A stretch of DNA of 64,000 nt from Gardnerella leopoldii (GTDB taxonomy: Bacteria; Actinomycetota; Actinomycetes; Actinomycetales; Bifidobacteriaceae), in NCBI RefSeq assembly GCF_003293675.1, contig NZ_CP029984.1, forward strand, positions 1,240,043-1,304,042, read 5' to 3'. Positions 1 to 8,097 of the stretch are shown here, piece after piece. Every line of letters begins with the position of its first letter. Position 1 is the first letter of the stretch. The notes under the pieces are model-generated. The model had not been told where the DNA came from and did no database searches. It worked only from the letters and a program-made list of their open reading frames with translations. The translations under genes were made by a program, and so were the position numbers.

Positions 1-519
1 TTTTCCTGGCACGAAAACGCTTACTTGACCTTCATAATAAAGCACCGAACCGTAAACTTCCGGCGTACCAGCACTCCAAGCAGCATCCGCAATCAAAAAG
101 CGCGTATCAAAATTATCACAACCGTCGATAACAATATCGTGACTTTCTACAAGCTGCTTTGCGTTGTCTTCATTAAATCTATTTACAAGGTTGATTTTTA
201 AACCTGGAGATAACGCTTGCAGACGATTAGCTGCAAGTTGCGCTTTAGATTTGCCGCACTGATCGACAGTATATAAAGTCTGTCTTTGCAAATTAGAAAG
301 CTCAACAACGTCGTCGTCACAAATTGTGATTTCTCCAACTCCTGCAGCAGCAAGCGAAAGCAAGCACGGCGAACCAAGTCCACCTGCACCGACCATGCAG
401 ATTTTCGCATCGCGAAGTAACTGCTGATGTTCATTAGTAAAGCCCGGCAGGAGCAAGTGACGGCTAGTGCGTTCCGCCTCAAGCTCCTGCAGGTTGTCGT
501 AAATTTTATTAATCGTCAT
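1..519 (-). CDS. thiF: ThiF-family adenylyltransferase, 3' end cut by window edge
   Basis: E1-like enzyme that adenylates the C-terminal glycine of the sulfur carrier ThiS so it can receive sulfur for thiazole synthesis. Reading leftwards from the ATG at 517-519, the frame is open to the window edge. The N-terminal helix ends in SRHLLLPGF, followed by the nucleotide-binding glycine loop GAGGLGSP near residues 45-52, then ICDDDVVELSNLQRQ, which carries the conserved Asp and the Arg-Gln pair of the ThiF/MoeB family, and VIDGCDNFDTR, the Mg/ATP-binding segment. The C-terminal zinc-cysteine part lies outside the window. It follows thiG by 36 bases in the same direction and so is the last visible gene of the thiazole operon. 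MoeB or a HesA-like protein is the alternative, but the thiS/thiG neighbours make ThiF much more likely. Confidence 0.9.
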   Translation of the reverse strand, partial: MTINKIYDNLQELEAERTSRHLLLPGFTNEHQQLLRDAKICMVGAGGLGSPCLLSLAAAGVGEITICDDDVVELSNLQRQTLYTVDQCGKSKAQLAANRLQALSPGLKINLVNRFNEDNAKQLVESHDIVIDGCDNFDTRFLIADAAWSAGTPEVYGSVLYYEGQVSVFVPGK

Positions 520-555
520 GTTGAATAATATGCCGAAAAATTACAGTACAGAAAT

Positions 556-1368
556 TTACAGTACAGAATCAGCCCAAGCGCGACCTTCAACAGGCGAAGA
601 AGCGAGTGCATGTTCACGCTTAGGAATACGGCCAGCATCGTGAGCAAGCTTTCCAGCAGTTACAGCAGCAGCCATTGCGCGGCCCATCTTTACAGGATCT
701 GGGCAGCGAGTTACAGCACTTGCAAGAAGCACACCAGAGCAGCCAATTTCGAAAGCTTTAACAACATCGGAAGCAGTTCCAACACCAGCATCCAAAATTA
801 CAGGAACGCCAGCTTCCTTGCATTCTTGAACAATCAGCTCAATGTTTCGAGGATTCAAAATGCCAAGACCAGTTCCAATTGGAGCACCACCAGGCATAAC
901 AGCCTTCACGCCAAGCGAAACCAAGCGACGAGCCACAATCGGGTCGTCATTCGTGTAGCAAAGCACGCTAAATCCTTCTTCAATAAGCTTTTCTGCAGCA
1001 AGCAATACTTCACGAGTATCTGGGAGCAAAGTATCGTCGTCTGCAATTACTTCGAGCTTAATCCAGTCAGTTCCAAGCGATTCACGAGCCATTTTTGCTG
1101 TAAGAACAGCATCATGCGCAGTTTTGCAACCAGCAGTATTTGGCAAAACGTTAATATTGTGGCGCTGCAACATGCCGTAAATATCCACGCCAGTTTTTGC
1201 GTGACGACGCATGGCAACTGTTGCCACTTCCGCACCCGAAGCAACAAGCGACTTTTCCATAATATCAATGCTCGTCATGCCGCCTGTACCAAGCAAAAGC
1301 CTTGAGTGTAAAGTCTTACCGCAAAGCTGCCAAGTATCGGCACTTTCTTCTGTATTATTTTCTGTCAT
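556..1368 (-). CDS. thiG: Thiazole synthase ThiG
   Basis: Condenses 1-deoxy-D-xylulose 5-phosphate, dehydroglycine and ThiS-thiocarboxylate into the thiazole phosphate moiety of thiamine; cytoplasmic TIM-barrel enzyme. The 270-residue product has the family's normal length. Visible landmarks are LLLGTGG (residues 25-30), the Schiff-base lysine in DWIKLEVI (K104), and the phosphate-binding region with [10 protein letters not shown] and [10 protein letters not shown]. The N-terminal dozen residues are rich in Glu, Thr and Asn and look like a non-conserved tail. It lies between thiS (89-base gap) and thiF (36-base gap) on the same strand, so the four genes probably form one transcript controlled by the TPP riboswitch upstream of thiO. 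Confidence 0.97.
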   Translation of the reverse strand: MTENNTEESADTWQLCGKTLHSRLLLGTGGMTSIDIMEKSLVASGAEVATVAMRRHAKTGVDIYGMLQRHNINVLPNTAGCKTAHDAVLTAKMARESLGTDWIKLEVIADDDTLLPDTREVLLAAEKLIEEGFSVLCYTNDDPIVARRLVSLGVKAVMPGGAPIGTGLGILNPRNIELIVQECKEAGVPVILDAGVGTASDVVKAFEIGCSGVLLASAVTRCPDPVKMGRAMAAAVTAGKLAHDAGRIPKREHALASSPVEGRAWADSVL

Positions 1369-1457
1369 TTTAAGCCTTTTATTTAATATTTAATATTTAA
1401 ACTTAATTAAAATTAAATAATTAAGCGCACTAATTTCACGCTTAATTTTGTGGTGTT

Positions 1458-1664
1458 TCAGCCGCCTTGAACTGCGCTAAGAATTTCGACTTGATTCCCA
1501 TCACATATGACTGCTGATTCCCATTGCGCGCGAGAAAGCACATCGTCGCCAATTGCGACCGCTATACCAGGTCCTGCATCCGAACCATAACGTTGCGCAA
1601 TAAGCTGAGCAACAGTCAATCCGTCTTGCACTTCAACAGTTTCACCATTGACTACGATTTGCAT
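1458..1664 (-). CDS. thiS: Sulfur carrier protein ThiS
   Basis: Small ubiquitin-fold protein of 68 residues whose C-terminal Gly-Gly is adenylated by ThiF and converted to the thiocarboxylate that supplies thiazole sulfur. The sequence begins MQIVVNGETVEV, the usual beta-hairpin start, and ends SAVQGG, the diagnostic diglycine terminus. It sits between thiO and thiG in the same orientation, the standard thiazole-cluster arrangement. Length and terminus are intact. Confidence 0.96.
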   Translation of the reverse strand: MQIVVNGETVEVQDGLTVAQLIAQRYGSDAGPGIAVAIGDDVLSRAQWESAVICDGNQVEILSAVQGG

Positions 1665-1787
1665 AATCTAACCTTTACTAACTAAAAGCTGAATTACTAA
1701 AAGTACTTTCTGCATCACACTTACGTCTATATTGGAACACTTCACACAATTCGCGGCGAAATCTAGCGAATTCACTGAAATTAGCGA

Positions 1788-2858
1788 TTAGAAGCGTGCA
1801 GGATTGCAGCTCTCCAAGAAGCCCTTTTCCTTCTCAGTTAACTCTTGCTCAAGCACAAGCTTTGTAGTCAAAGAAGAGCCCAAAGCTGTGAGCAAAATGC
1901 CGTGACGGAAGTAACCGGTGGAAATCGTGGTGTGCGTCTTAGGATCAATGCCAATGAATGGCAAATCATCTGGAGTTCCAGGACGACCGCCAGCAGTAAC
2001 CTCAGTAATCGAGCATTCCTGAATGCCAGGAAGCACACTTGCGGCATCGCGAAGCAAGTCAAGCACGCCACCGACCTTTGGAATATCGCGATCGTCTTCA
2101 CGAGAAGTAGCGCCGAGCACAAGCTCGCCTGTTTCTTTAGCGCGAGGCACCAAATAAACTGGACGGTCATGCACAAATCCACGAACCACAGAGCTCAAAA
2201 TTGGACGCAAAGGCTCTGGAATAGTCATACGAATCATATCGCCCCACACAGCGCGAAGCTTAAGCTGAGGAAGCATATCCTTAGCACCCAAGCCGGATGC
2301 CAAAACTGTGTCTGGACCCAAATCGTCTGGAGTGCTTGCGCGACGCTCAATAACAACACCGCGCTTTTCAAGTGCATCAATCATTGCTGCAGTGAAAAGA
2401 CGAGGGTTGATTTGATGGTCGTCCGGCACGCTTACAGCGCCTGCAATCGTCGGCGAAAGCGCAGGCTCAATTTCACGAAGCTTACTCACAGAAATATGCT
2501 CAGCTCTACGTCCATAACGGTGCTGCAAGTTTAGCAACTCGTTCACGTGCTCGTTATCTGCAGCGTCACCACCGATTACGTAAGAGCCGCACTCTAAGTA
2601 GCCAGTTGGCTTATCGGTGTACTTTGCAACCGAATCAACCAATTCCTTATACATAGTTGCAGACTCAAACATAAGAGGATACAACGCTTCTTGCTGATAT
2701 TGCATTTCTGCGGTAGGAGCTAGCATGCCGGCGGCATGGTGAGAAGCGCCGGAGACTGGATCTGGATCAATTATGCTAACTTTTACGCCAGCTTCCGTAA
2801 GTCTCCACGCTGTTGCTAAACCAATAATACCTGCACCAATAATACGAATATTTCGCAT
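1788..2858 (-). CDS. thiO: Glycine oxidase ThiO
   Basis: FAD-dependent amine oxidase (D-amino acid oxidase/DadA family) that oxidises glycine to the iminoacetate used by ThiG. The 356-residue protein opens with a Rossmann motif, IIGAGIIGLATAW (about residues 5-17), followed by an acidic strand end (SIIDPDPV) and GASHHAAGMLAP, which is typical of ThiO. Near the C-terminus GGRPGTPDDLPFIG and GYFRHGILL match the FAD-binding tail of glycine oxidases. The start is fixed by AAGGAG at 2864-2869, five bases before the ATG at 2856-2858; this ribosome-binding site directly follows the TPP aptamer. First gene of the thi operon. The aerobic-type ThiO rather than ThiH is notable in a fermentative bacterium. 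Confidence 0.94.
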   Translation of the reverse strand: MRNIRIIGAGIIGLATAWRLTEAGVKVSIIDPDPVSGASHHAAGMLAPTAEMQYQQEALYPLMFESATMYKELVDSVAKYTDKPTGYLECGSYVIGGDAADNEHVNELLNLQHRYGRRAEHISVSKLREIEPALSPTIAGAVSVPDDHQINPRLFTAAMIDALEKRGVVIERRASTPDDLGPDTVLASGLGAKDMLPQLKLRAVWGDMIRMTIPEPLRPILSSVVRGFVHDRPVYLVPRAKETGELVLGATSREDDRDIPKVGGVLDLLRDAASVLPGIQECSITEVTAGGRPGTPDDLPFIGIDPKTHTTISTGYFRHGILLTALGSSLTTKLVLEQELTEKEKGFLESCNPARF

Positions 2859-2863
2859 ATATA

Positions 2864-2955
2864 CTCCTTCCCTACGGCGGCATTACCCGCATCAGGTTTA
2901 CGGTCGGCTTTCGCCCTCTCAGCCTGTGTAGAACAGGCTCCCGCGGTGTAACCTT
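2864..2955 (-). promoter_or_regulatory. TPP riboswitch (Thi-box)
   Basis: On the minus strand the leader carries the conserved Thi-box elements in order: CUGAGAGGG, then ACCUGAUGCGGGUAAUGC, then CGUAGGGA. These are the invariant core of thiamine pyrophosphate aptamers, flanked by a self-complementary GCCUG/CAGGC helix. The aptamer ends directly at the AAGGAG ribosome-binding site of thiO, with no room for a separate terminator hairpin. Control is therefore probably translational, by sequestration of the ribosome-binding site when TPP is bound (inference). Confidence 0.95.
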
Positions 2956-2988
2956 GACTTTCAAGAATTACAAATGCAGAACGTTTCA

Positions 2989-3009
2989 ATATTGCTAACT
3001 TAGCAATAT
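2989..3009. promoter_or_regulatory. Perfect 10-bp inverted repeat upstream of the thi operon
   Basis: ATATTGCTAA and its exact reverse complement TTAGCAATAT flank a single C at 2999. It lies about 35 bases upstream of the 5' end of the TPP aptamer, where the thi promoter should be, and looks like an operator for a dimeric regulator. I cannot name the factor. Confidence 0.5.
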
Positions 3010-3172
3010 GCAAATGCTGCAGGTAGATGTAACAAAATTATGTGAATTTCATCACACTACCGTGCAGCATTTTAACACTTCTACAGAAAATCTGTTAATT
3101 TATCCGGTATGTCAAGCTGTGAAACTAAGCAATTTTTGTTACCGACGCAGTCAGCGCTCGCGCGGATTACGC

Positions 3173-3282
3173 GCTCGCTTACGAAACTCGCGTTGGAAGT
3201 CCACTGGACTCCCAACTTAAGCGAGTTTCCGCTCCGAGTTGCCTTCGCGCGCTAAATCGCATCGCTCAGGCAGGTCGTCGCG
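3173..3282. repeat. Dispersed repeat with long internal hairpin, copy 1
   Basis: A block of about 110 bases that recurs in the same orientation at 41712-41822 with only a handful of differences. The core is a near-perfect inverted repeat: AAACTCGC plus GTTGGAAGTCCA on one side, TGGACT(C/T)CCAAC plus GCGAGTTT on the other, followed by a conserved GC-rich tail ending in CAGGTCGTCGCG. In this copy one stem base differs (C instead of T at about 3211). Neither copy encodes a plausible protein. Confidence 0.85.
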
Positions 3283-3332
3283 TTGCGCAGGCAATGTATA
3301 ACTCCGTTTTTTCGTTACTAACGCAGATTAAA

Positions 3333-6080
3333 TCACTCAACCGAGCGCAGCAAAATCTCCTCAAGCGCGTGCTTCACAGAAACAGGCAGAGTGCAACGCC
3401 ATTGCGCCCACTTCACTACGGAAGGCTGATCAGTTGCGTAAGCGTTAAGCATATCAACATTGTTGCGATACTTTTCTGCTTCCGATTCGTTTTCGTATTC
3501 AAGAGTTGAGATTGCAGCAATAGCGCCTGCACTTCCGCCAGCCTCGCTCACTGCATCAAAAGCCATTTCCTTACCGCGGTACGGCACTTGCGCTTGAAGC
3601 AGGAATCGGTAAGCGTCACCAACTTTAGGATCGGCAGCAACTTGCAATCCGCCGTCAACAATTACGCGAACTTCCGAACGAGCCGGCACGTCTTTTACAG
3701 AAACCGACAAACTCAAAGCCGACTCTTCACCTTCGTAAGAAATCGCAAACTCGCTTGCGTTAAGCTCTTGGCTCCCCACAAACACGCGCACGTGAGCAAA
3801 ATCTGTGCAAGCAACTCCTCTAAATACAACATTCCAGTTGCGTTTTTGCGGCACAGATTTTACGGCAGTATCTTCCCCGGCAATGCCTGAAATAATGAAT
3901 TGCGAAGAACCATTGCCGTCTCGCCACACAAAATTCATACACGTGTTGGCAGTATTCCCAGCAGACGCTGCAGCAAAGTCACCGTTATCTTCTCGCATTA
4001 CGAACTCGCCGTCAGCTCCAGGGAAAGCGAGCACGCGCAAACTACGAGGATTTTCAATACTATTAACAGATTCAGCAGCATCAGCACTACGCTCGCAATC
4101 TGCAACTTCCGGCAAAACTTGCAGAGGCACAATTGCTCCAGCACACGCAAAAGCAGGCACGCGATCAAGCGAGCGCCATGCTTCAAATCTGCGACCATTC
4201 AAGCCGCGAGACACATACCTGCGCCCGTCAAATAAATCGTACCAATCACCTTCCGGCAACCAAACTCCAGCACATCCGCGCAAAGCAGCCGCATCATTAG
4301 GCGAAACAATCGGCGCTACTATAAGCTCACTTCCAAAACGGTATTCGTTAGGAATTTCGTAAGCCATGCCAACTTCCGGCGACTGCCAGTACATTGGCTC
4401 AACAATCGGTCTGCCCTCAAAAGCTGCGCGATAATTCATCGTATAAACGTATGGCAAAAGTTCCGCGCGCAAACGAAGCATTTTCACCATTGCTTCGCGA
4501 GTTTCCGGAGGGAAATTCCACGGCTCTTTTCCAGCAAACGGCGAACAAGTCGAGTGCAAACGATTAATAGGACTAAACGCGCCGAAAGCGTACCATCGCG
4601 CTTCCAGCTCGTTATTTCTAACGCCAAGCATGTGTCCGCCAATATCGTGGCTCCACCATCCGTAGCCAATATTGGAAGCTGTAGCAGTAAAGTAAGTTTG
4701 GAAAGCAAGCGAATCCCAAGTAGTAACGGTATCTCCCGAGAATCCAACTGGGTAGCGATGCGAACCAGGCCCAGCATAACGAGAGAATGTAAGCGGCCAG
4801 CGTCCGTCGCGCGCAGCATCCTCATAATGCATGTGATTTAGCATCCAAAGAGGATCCAAACCAGGCTCGCGCGTCACGCCTCCCTGCTGCCAGTCAATCC
4901 ACCAAAATCGCACGCCTTCATCTTCCATACGATGATGCATATTGAAGTAAGCTTCAACAAATTGCGGATTTGTTAAATCAAATTCCACAGCTTCACCGCT
5001 TGCAGGATCAATTCCCATCTCTCGCGCAACTTGCGGATAATCTTTTTCAAACGCACGCACGCCGTCGCGCGGATGCAAGTTCAAAGTTGGAGCCAAGCCA
5101 GCAGCGTTAAGTTTACGCAAAAAAGCGCGATGATCCGGGAAAAGTTCCTCATTCCACGTGTAACCAGTCCAACCGGAACCATATTTTGCATCAACATCCG
5201 TAACATGCCAATCCATGTCAATAACAGCTGCACTGAAAGGTATGCCTTCGCGCTTAAAACGATTATGCAATTGCAAATATTCGTCTTGATAGTAGCGATA
5301 GTATCTGCTCCACCAATTGCTTAGCGCAAAACGTGGAAGCAGCGGCTGAGCACCTGTGAGCTTATAAAAGTCTTGAATTGCTTGAATGTAGTGGTGTCCG
5401 TAGCCGAAGAAATACAAGTCTTTATATCTTCCAGCTTGCTCACTAACCTTGTGCGCACGCGACTTAACCCAAGCCCCATACGGGTTTGATTTGCCATTTA
5501 TTTCCTCAGCCGGAGCAATTTCGCAAGTTGCAGAATCATCTAAAATAGACCATCCATCGCGCGAAAGTATGCCTTTATCGAGCTTTACTGGGCCGTTCGC
5601 CTGATCCAAAGTTCTAAAAGTTCCAAGAAGATTTCCCGGGCAATCGTCGCCATAATGCCACGTATTAAACTGCGTACATGGCACTCCGCGCACAACAATA
5701 CTTAAGCCTTCTTTGCTAAAAGCTTCGCAGCTATAAGTAAGGTGAAGCTTTTCAGTTTCTACTTCCAGCCATCCATTTTCGTTTTTATGCGCACTAAATT
5801 GTGGCTGAGCATACGCGCTCTTCTGAGCAAAATTGCGACAAATCACAGTTTGCGTAGGATTGTCAACAAACTCTCCATCGTCACTCCACTCAAGACGCAA
5901 CAGCGAATCTGTAATAACTGTAATTCGCCACTTTTCGCCCTTAATTACCTGACTATCCTGCGCCTTTGCATACTGCGAATTTGCAAGGTCAGCAAAAATT
6001 TGAGATTGCGAATCCGAATACGTCACAGCTTCACCGATAATTTGTGATTTATCTTGATTGCTTATATTTATCACACTCAT
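3333..6080 (-). CDS. GH31 alpha-glucosidase (family 31 glycosidase)
   Basis: Cytoplasmic glycoside hydrolase of 915 residues with no signal peptide. It should release the non-reducing alpha-glycosyl unit from sugars imported by the upstream transporter. The retaining GH31 catalytic pair is visible: nucleophile Asp in RFWWIDWQQG (D396) and acid/base Asp in VGFSGDTVTTWDSL (D450), followed by the family hallmark WWSHDIGGHMLG (about 475-485) and FSPINRLHS. The N-terminal beta-domain, the TIM barrel from about residue 245, and a C-terminal beta-domain with WYDLFDGRRY make a typical full-length enzyme. The open frame extends 39 codons further upstream, but the ATG at 6078-6080, preceded by AAGGTGCTGCT, fits better. 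Last gene of the uptake operon. Substrate (isomaltose-type, sucrose isomer or alpha-xyloside) cannot be told from sequence. Confidence 0.9.
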   Translation of the reverse strand: MSVINISNQDKSQIIGEAVTYSDSQSQIFADLANSQYAKAQDSQVIKGEKWRITVITDSLLRLEWSDDGEFVDNPTQTVICRNFAQKSAYAQPQFSAHKNENGWLEVETEKLHLTYSCEAFSKEGLSIVVRGVPCTQFNTWHYGDDCPGNLLGTFRTLDQANGPVKLDKGILSRDGWSILDDSATCEIAPAEEINGKSNPYGAWVKSRAHKVSEQAGRYKDLYFFGYGHHYIQAIQDFYKLTGAQPLLPRFALSNWWSRYYRYYQDEYLQLHNRFKREGIPFSAAVIDMDWHVTDVDAKYGSGWTGYTWNEELFPDHRAFLRKLNAAGLAPTLNLHPRDGVRAFEKDYPQVAREMGIDPASGEAVEFDLTNPQFVEAYFNMHHRMEDEGVRFWWIDWQQGGVTREPGLDPLWMLNHMHYEDAARDGRWPLTFSRYAGPGSHRYPVGFSGDTVTTWDSLAFQTYFTATASNIGYGWWSHDIGGHMLGVRNNELEARWYAFGAFSPINRLHSTCSPFAGKEPWNFPPETREAMVKMLRLRAELLPYVYTMNYRAAFEGRPIVEPMYWQSPEVGMAYEIPNEYRFGSELIVAPIVSPNDAAALRGCAGVWLPEGDWYDLFDGRRYVSRGLNGRRFEAWRSLDRVPAFACAGAIVPLQVLPEVADCERSADAAESVNSIENPRSLRVLAFPGADGEFVMREDNGDFAAASAGNTANTCMNFVWRDGNGSSQFIISGIAGEDTAVKSVPQKRNWNVVFRGVACTDFAHVRVFVGSQELNASEFAISYEGEESALSLSVSVKDVPARSEVRVIVDGGLQVAADPKVGDAYRFLLQAQVPYRGKEMAFDAVSEAGGSAGAIAAISTLEYENESEAEKYRNNVDMLNAYATDQPSVVKWAQWRCTLPVSVKHALEEILLRSVE

Positions 6081-6115
6081 AGCAGCACCTTTACTCAGTA
6101 CGCAATGCCACACTG

Positions 6116-6157
6116 CAACATTTGTCACACAACATTTGTCATACAACACTTGTTGCA
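6116..6157. repeat. 14-bp tandem repeat, three copies
   Basis: Three adjoining units CAACATTTGTCACA, CAACATTTGTCATA and CAACACTTGTTGCA occupy the 126-base gap between the permease gene and the GH31 gene. The first two differ at one position; the third is more diverged. This may be a replication-slippage product or a protein/RNA-binding array controlling expression of the distal gene. Confidence 0.7.
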
Positions 6158-6206
6158 CCACGCTTTCGCGCACAACACTTACGTATCTTCTCTTCACTTA
6201 TGCGGG

Positions 6207-7118
6207 TTACTTACCGCTACCAGTGGAAATACCTGCAATAAACTGCTTTTGGAAAATTACGTACACTATAATAACTGGCACAATCGCCAAAGAAGTCGCT
6301 GCAAACAAGCCACCATAATCAGTGCCATATCGCCCAGTAAACACCTTCAAGCCCACTGCGAGCAGCTGCTTCTTTTCGTCCGAAATCATCAAGAACGGCC
6401 ACAGATAGTCCTCCCAGTTCCACAAGAAAGTAAAGATGGCGAGCGCCGCAATCGTGTTATGGCTCATAGGAAGAATAATACTGTGGAAAATACGAAAATC
6501 AGATGCTCCGTCCAGTTTCGCAGCTTCAATGAGTTCGTCAGAAATACCTGTTATTGACTGACGGAAGAGGAAAATGCCGAAAGCGCTAATTAATCCCGGG
6601 ACAATTAAGGCTCGGTACGTATCTTGCCAACCGAAACTTGTCATCATATCGTACTGCGGAATAATAGTTACAGCCCACGGAACCATCATGGTGCTCATCA
6701 CTATACCAAAAAGCAAATTACGGCAACGGAAACGCATTTTTGCAAATACATATCCCAACACTGCGCTGGTATAAATGGCAATTACCGTTTTTGCTACAGC
6801 AACAAACAACGAGTTGCAGAATAATCTCAAGAAATCAAATTTTTCCTGAATACCAACGTAGTTATCAAACGTACTAGGCATAGGAAATAGTCCACCATCG
6901 ACACGCACAATATCACTATTTGGCGCAAATGAAGAAATGAACATCCACACAAATGGAATAATTGTTAGCGCAGAAAGCAGAAAAAGAAAAATAGTAAGCG
7001 ACCAACTCAACACAGCATGACGAGTGCTGCTTCTTGCACAGTTACGTAATTTTTTCACAATACCCCCCTTAGCCGGCACCGTAACAACAGCTCCAGTCGT
7101 TTCCGTTTTATTGCTCAC
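6207..7118 (-). CDS. CUT1 sugar ABC transporter permease (MalG-like)
   Basis: Inner-membrane subunit of a binding-protein-dependent carbohydrate importer; 303 residues with six predicted membrane segments, beginning at about residue 37 (WSLTIFLFLLSALTIIPFVW). The cytoplasmic EAA loop, which docks the ATPase, reads EAAKLDGASDFRIFHSIILP. The C-terminus FIAGISTGSGK is typical of MalG-type subunits. Its ATG overlaps the stop of the upstream permease by four bases (ATGA), indicating translational coupling. It belongs to the binding protein-permease-permease-GH31 operon. No ATPase gene accompanies it. Confidence 0.93.
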   Translation of the reverse strand: MSNKTETTGAVVTVPAKGGIVKKLRNCARSSTRHAVLSWSLTIFLFLLSALTIIPFVWMFISSFAPNSDIVRVDGGLFPMPSTFDNYVGIQEKFDFLRLFCNSLFVAVAKTVIAIYTSAVLGYVFAKMRFRCRNLLFGIVMSTMMVPWAVTIIPQYDMMTSFGWQDTYRALIVPGLISAFGIFLFRQSITGISDELIEAAKLDGASDFRIFHSIILPMSHNTIAALAIFTFLWNWEDYLWPFLMISDEKKQLLAVGLKVFTGRYGTDYGGLFAATSLAIVPVIIVYVIFQKQFIAGISTGSGK

Positions 7119-8050
7119 ACCAACTCACCGTCCTCAGAAGCTTTGAACATGATTATCGTGAGTACGCCAGTAAAGATAAAAAGCACTACGCTCATGGCTG
7201 ACGCAATACCAAAGTTATACTTTTGGAAGGCTTGATCAAAGATCAAGTAGCTAATAGTGTAAGTTGCTGTTCCTGGGCCACCGTTAGTCATAACTAAAAT
7301 CTGCACGTAGGCTTGCAGGTAAGCAATCATTGACGTGATCACAATGAATAACGTTGTAGGTTTGAGTAGAGGCAAAGTAATGCGGAAGAATTTTTGCACA
7401 CTGTTAGCACCATCAATATCGGCTGCTTCATACACATCTTTGGGAAGGTTCATTAAGCCTGCTAAATATAGCACGGTTGCGTAGCCAAAATCTTTCCAAA
7501 TGGTCATGATAATAATTGCCGGCATGGCCCAAGTAGAACTGTGCAGCCAATTAATATTCAATCCCGTAACTTTATCAATCATGCCAAACTGCGGATCAAA
7601 CATCCACATCCACACGAAGCTTACTGCGACAAGTGGTGTAATCGTTGGCATATAAAATAGGCCACGCAGCGAATCTTTGCAATGCACGAGCTTGGAGCTG
7701 AGCAACATTGCCAAACCCAAACCGAGAATAATGCGGAAAATTACGGATATTGTCATGAAAATAGCTGTATTACCGATTGACTTCCAAAATAGGCCGTCGG
7801 TTAAAATCTGTTTGAAATTATCGAGCCCAACCCAGTTGTACGTTCCAACCAACGGATTCCACTCGTGGAAGCTGCCGGCAAACGCTTTATAAATAGGATA
7901 GGCAAGGAAAATCGCGAAATAAGCAACCAGAAATGTCACTGCCACATTGCGAAATGAGAAGGTTCGAGACAACGCAGCGGTTACTTTTGCTATACCACCA
8001 AATTTTTTCCCTAGAGGAGTTGAATGAGATTTCTGATCTAATTGTTCCAT
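7115..8050 (-). CDS. CUT1 sugar ABC transporter permease (MalF-like)
   Basis: Partner permease of 311 residues for the importer encoded here. The first membrane segment is VTFLVAYFAIFLAYPIYKAF (about residue 38 on), and the EAA loop reads EAADIDGANSVQKFFRITLPLL. The sequence TNGGPGTATYTISYLIFDQAF is a strong MalF/UgpA family marker. It follows the binding-protein gene by 47 bases and overlaps the next permease by four. The specific sugar cannot be told from sequence; the downstream GH31 enzyme implies an alpha-linked glycoside. Confidence 0.93.
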   Translation of the reverse strand: MEQLDQKSHSTPLGKKFGGIAKVTAALSRTFSFRNVAVTFLVAYFAIFLAYPIYKAFAGSFHEWNPLVGTYNWVGLDNFKQILTDGLFWKSIGNTAIFMTISVIFRIILGLGLAMLLSSKLVHCKDSLRGLFYMPTITPLVAVSFVWMWMFDPQFGMIDKVTGLNINWLHSSTWAMPAIIIMTIWKDFGYATVLYLAGLMNLPKDVYEAADIDGANSVQKFFRITLPLLKPTTLFIVITSMIAYLQAYVQILVMTNGGPGTATYTISYLIFDQAFQKYNFGIASAMSVVLFIFTGVLTIIMFKASEDGELV

Positions 8051-8097
8051 GATTTCCCTTGCCTTACTTGAAAGAACACACTTCAGTTTATGAATCT

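Larger units (their letters stand above)
2956..3332. other. Intergenic region between the thi operon and the GH31 gene
   Basis: About 380 bases without a credible gene. It holds the thi promoter zone with the perfect palindrome at 2989-3009, and the dispersed hairpin-bearing repeat at about 3173-3282. Several overlapping short open frames here have neither a ribosome-binding site nor protein-like composition. No clear T-tract terminator is visible for the GH31 operon that ends at 3333; the repeat's hairpin may serve that purpose. Confidence 0.6.

Noticed and set aside
610-1305. 231-codon plus-strand open frame opposite thiG
   Set aside because: Shadow of thiG without its own signals.
1845-2534. 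229-codon plus-strand open frame opposite thiO
   Set aside because: Antisense shadow of a clearly conserved gene; composition is not protein-like and there is no ribosome-binding site.
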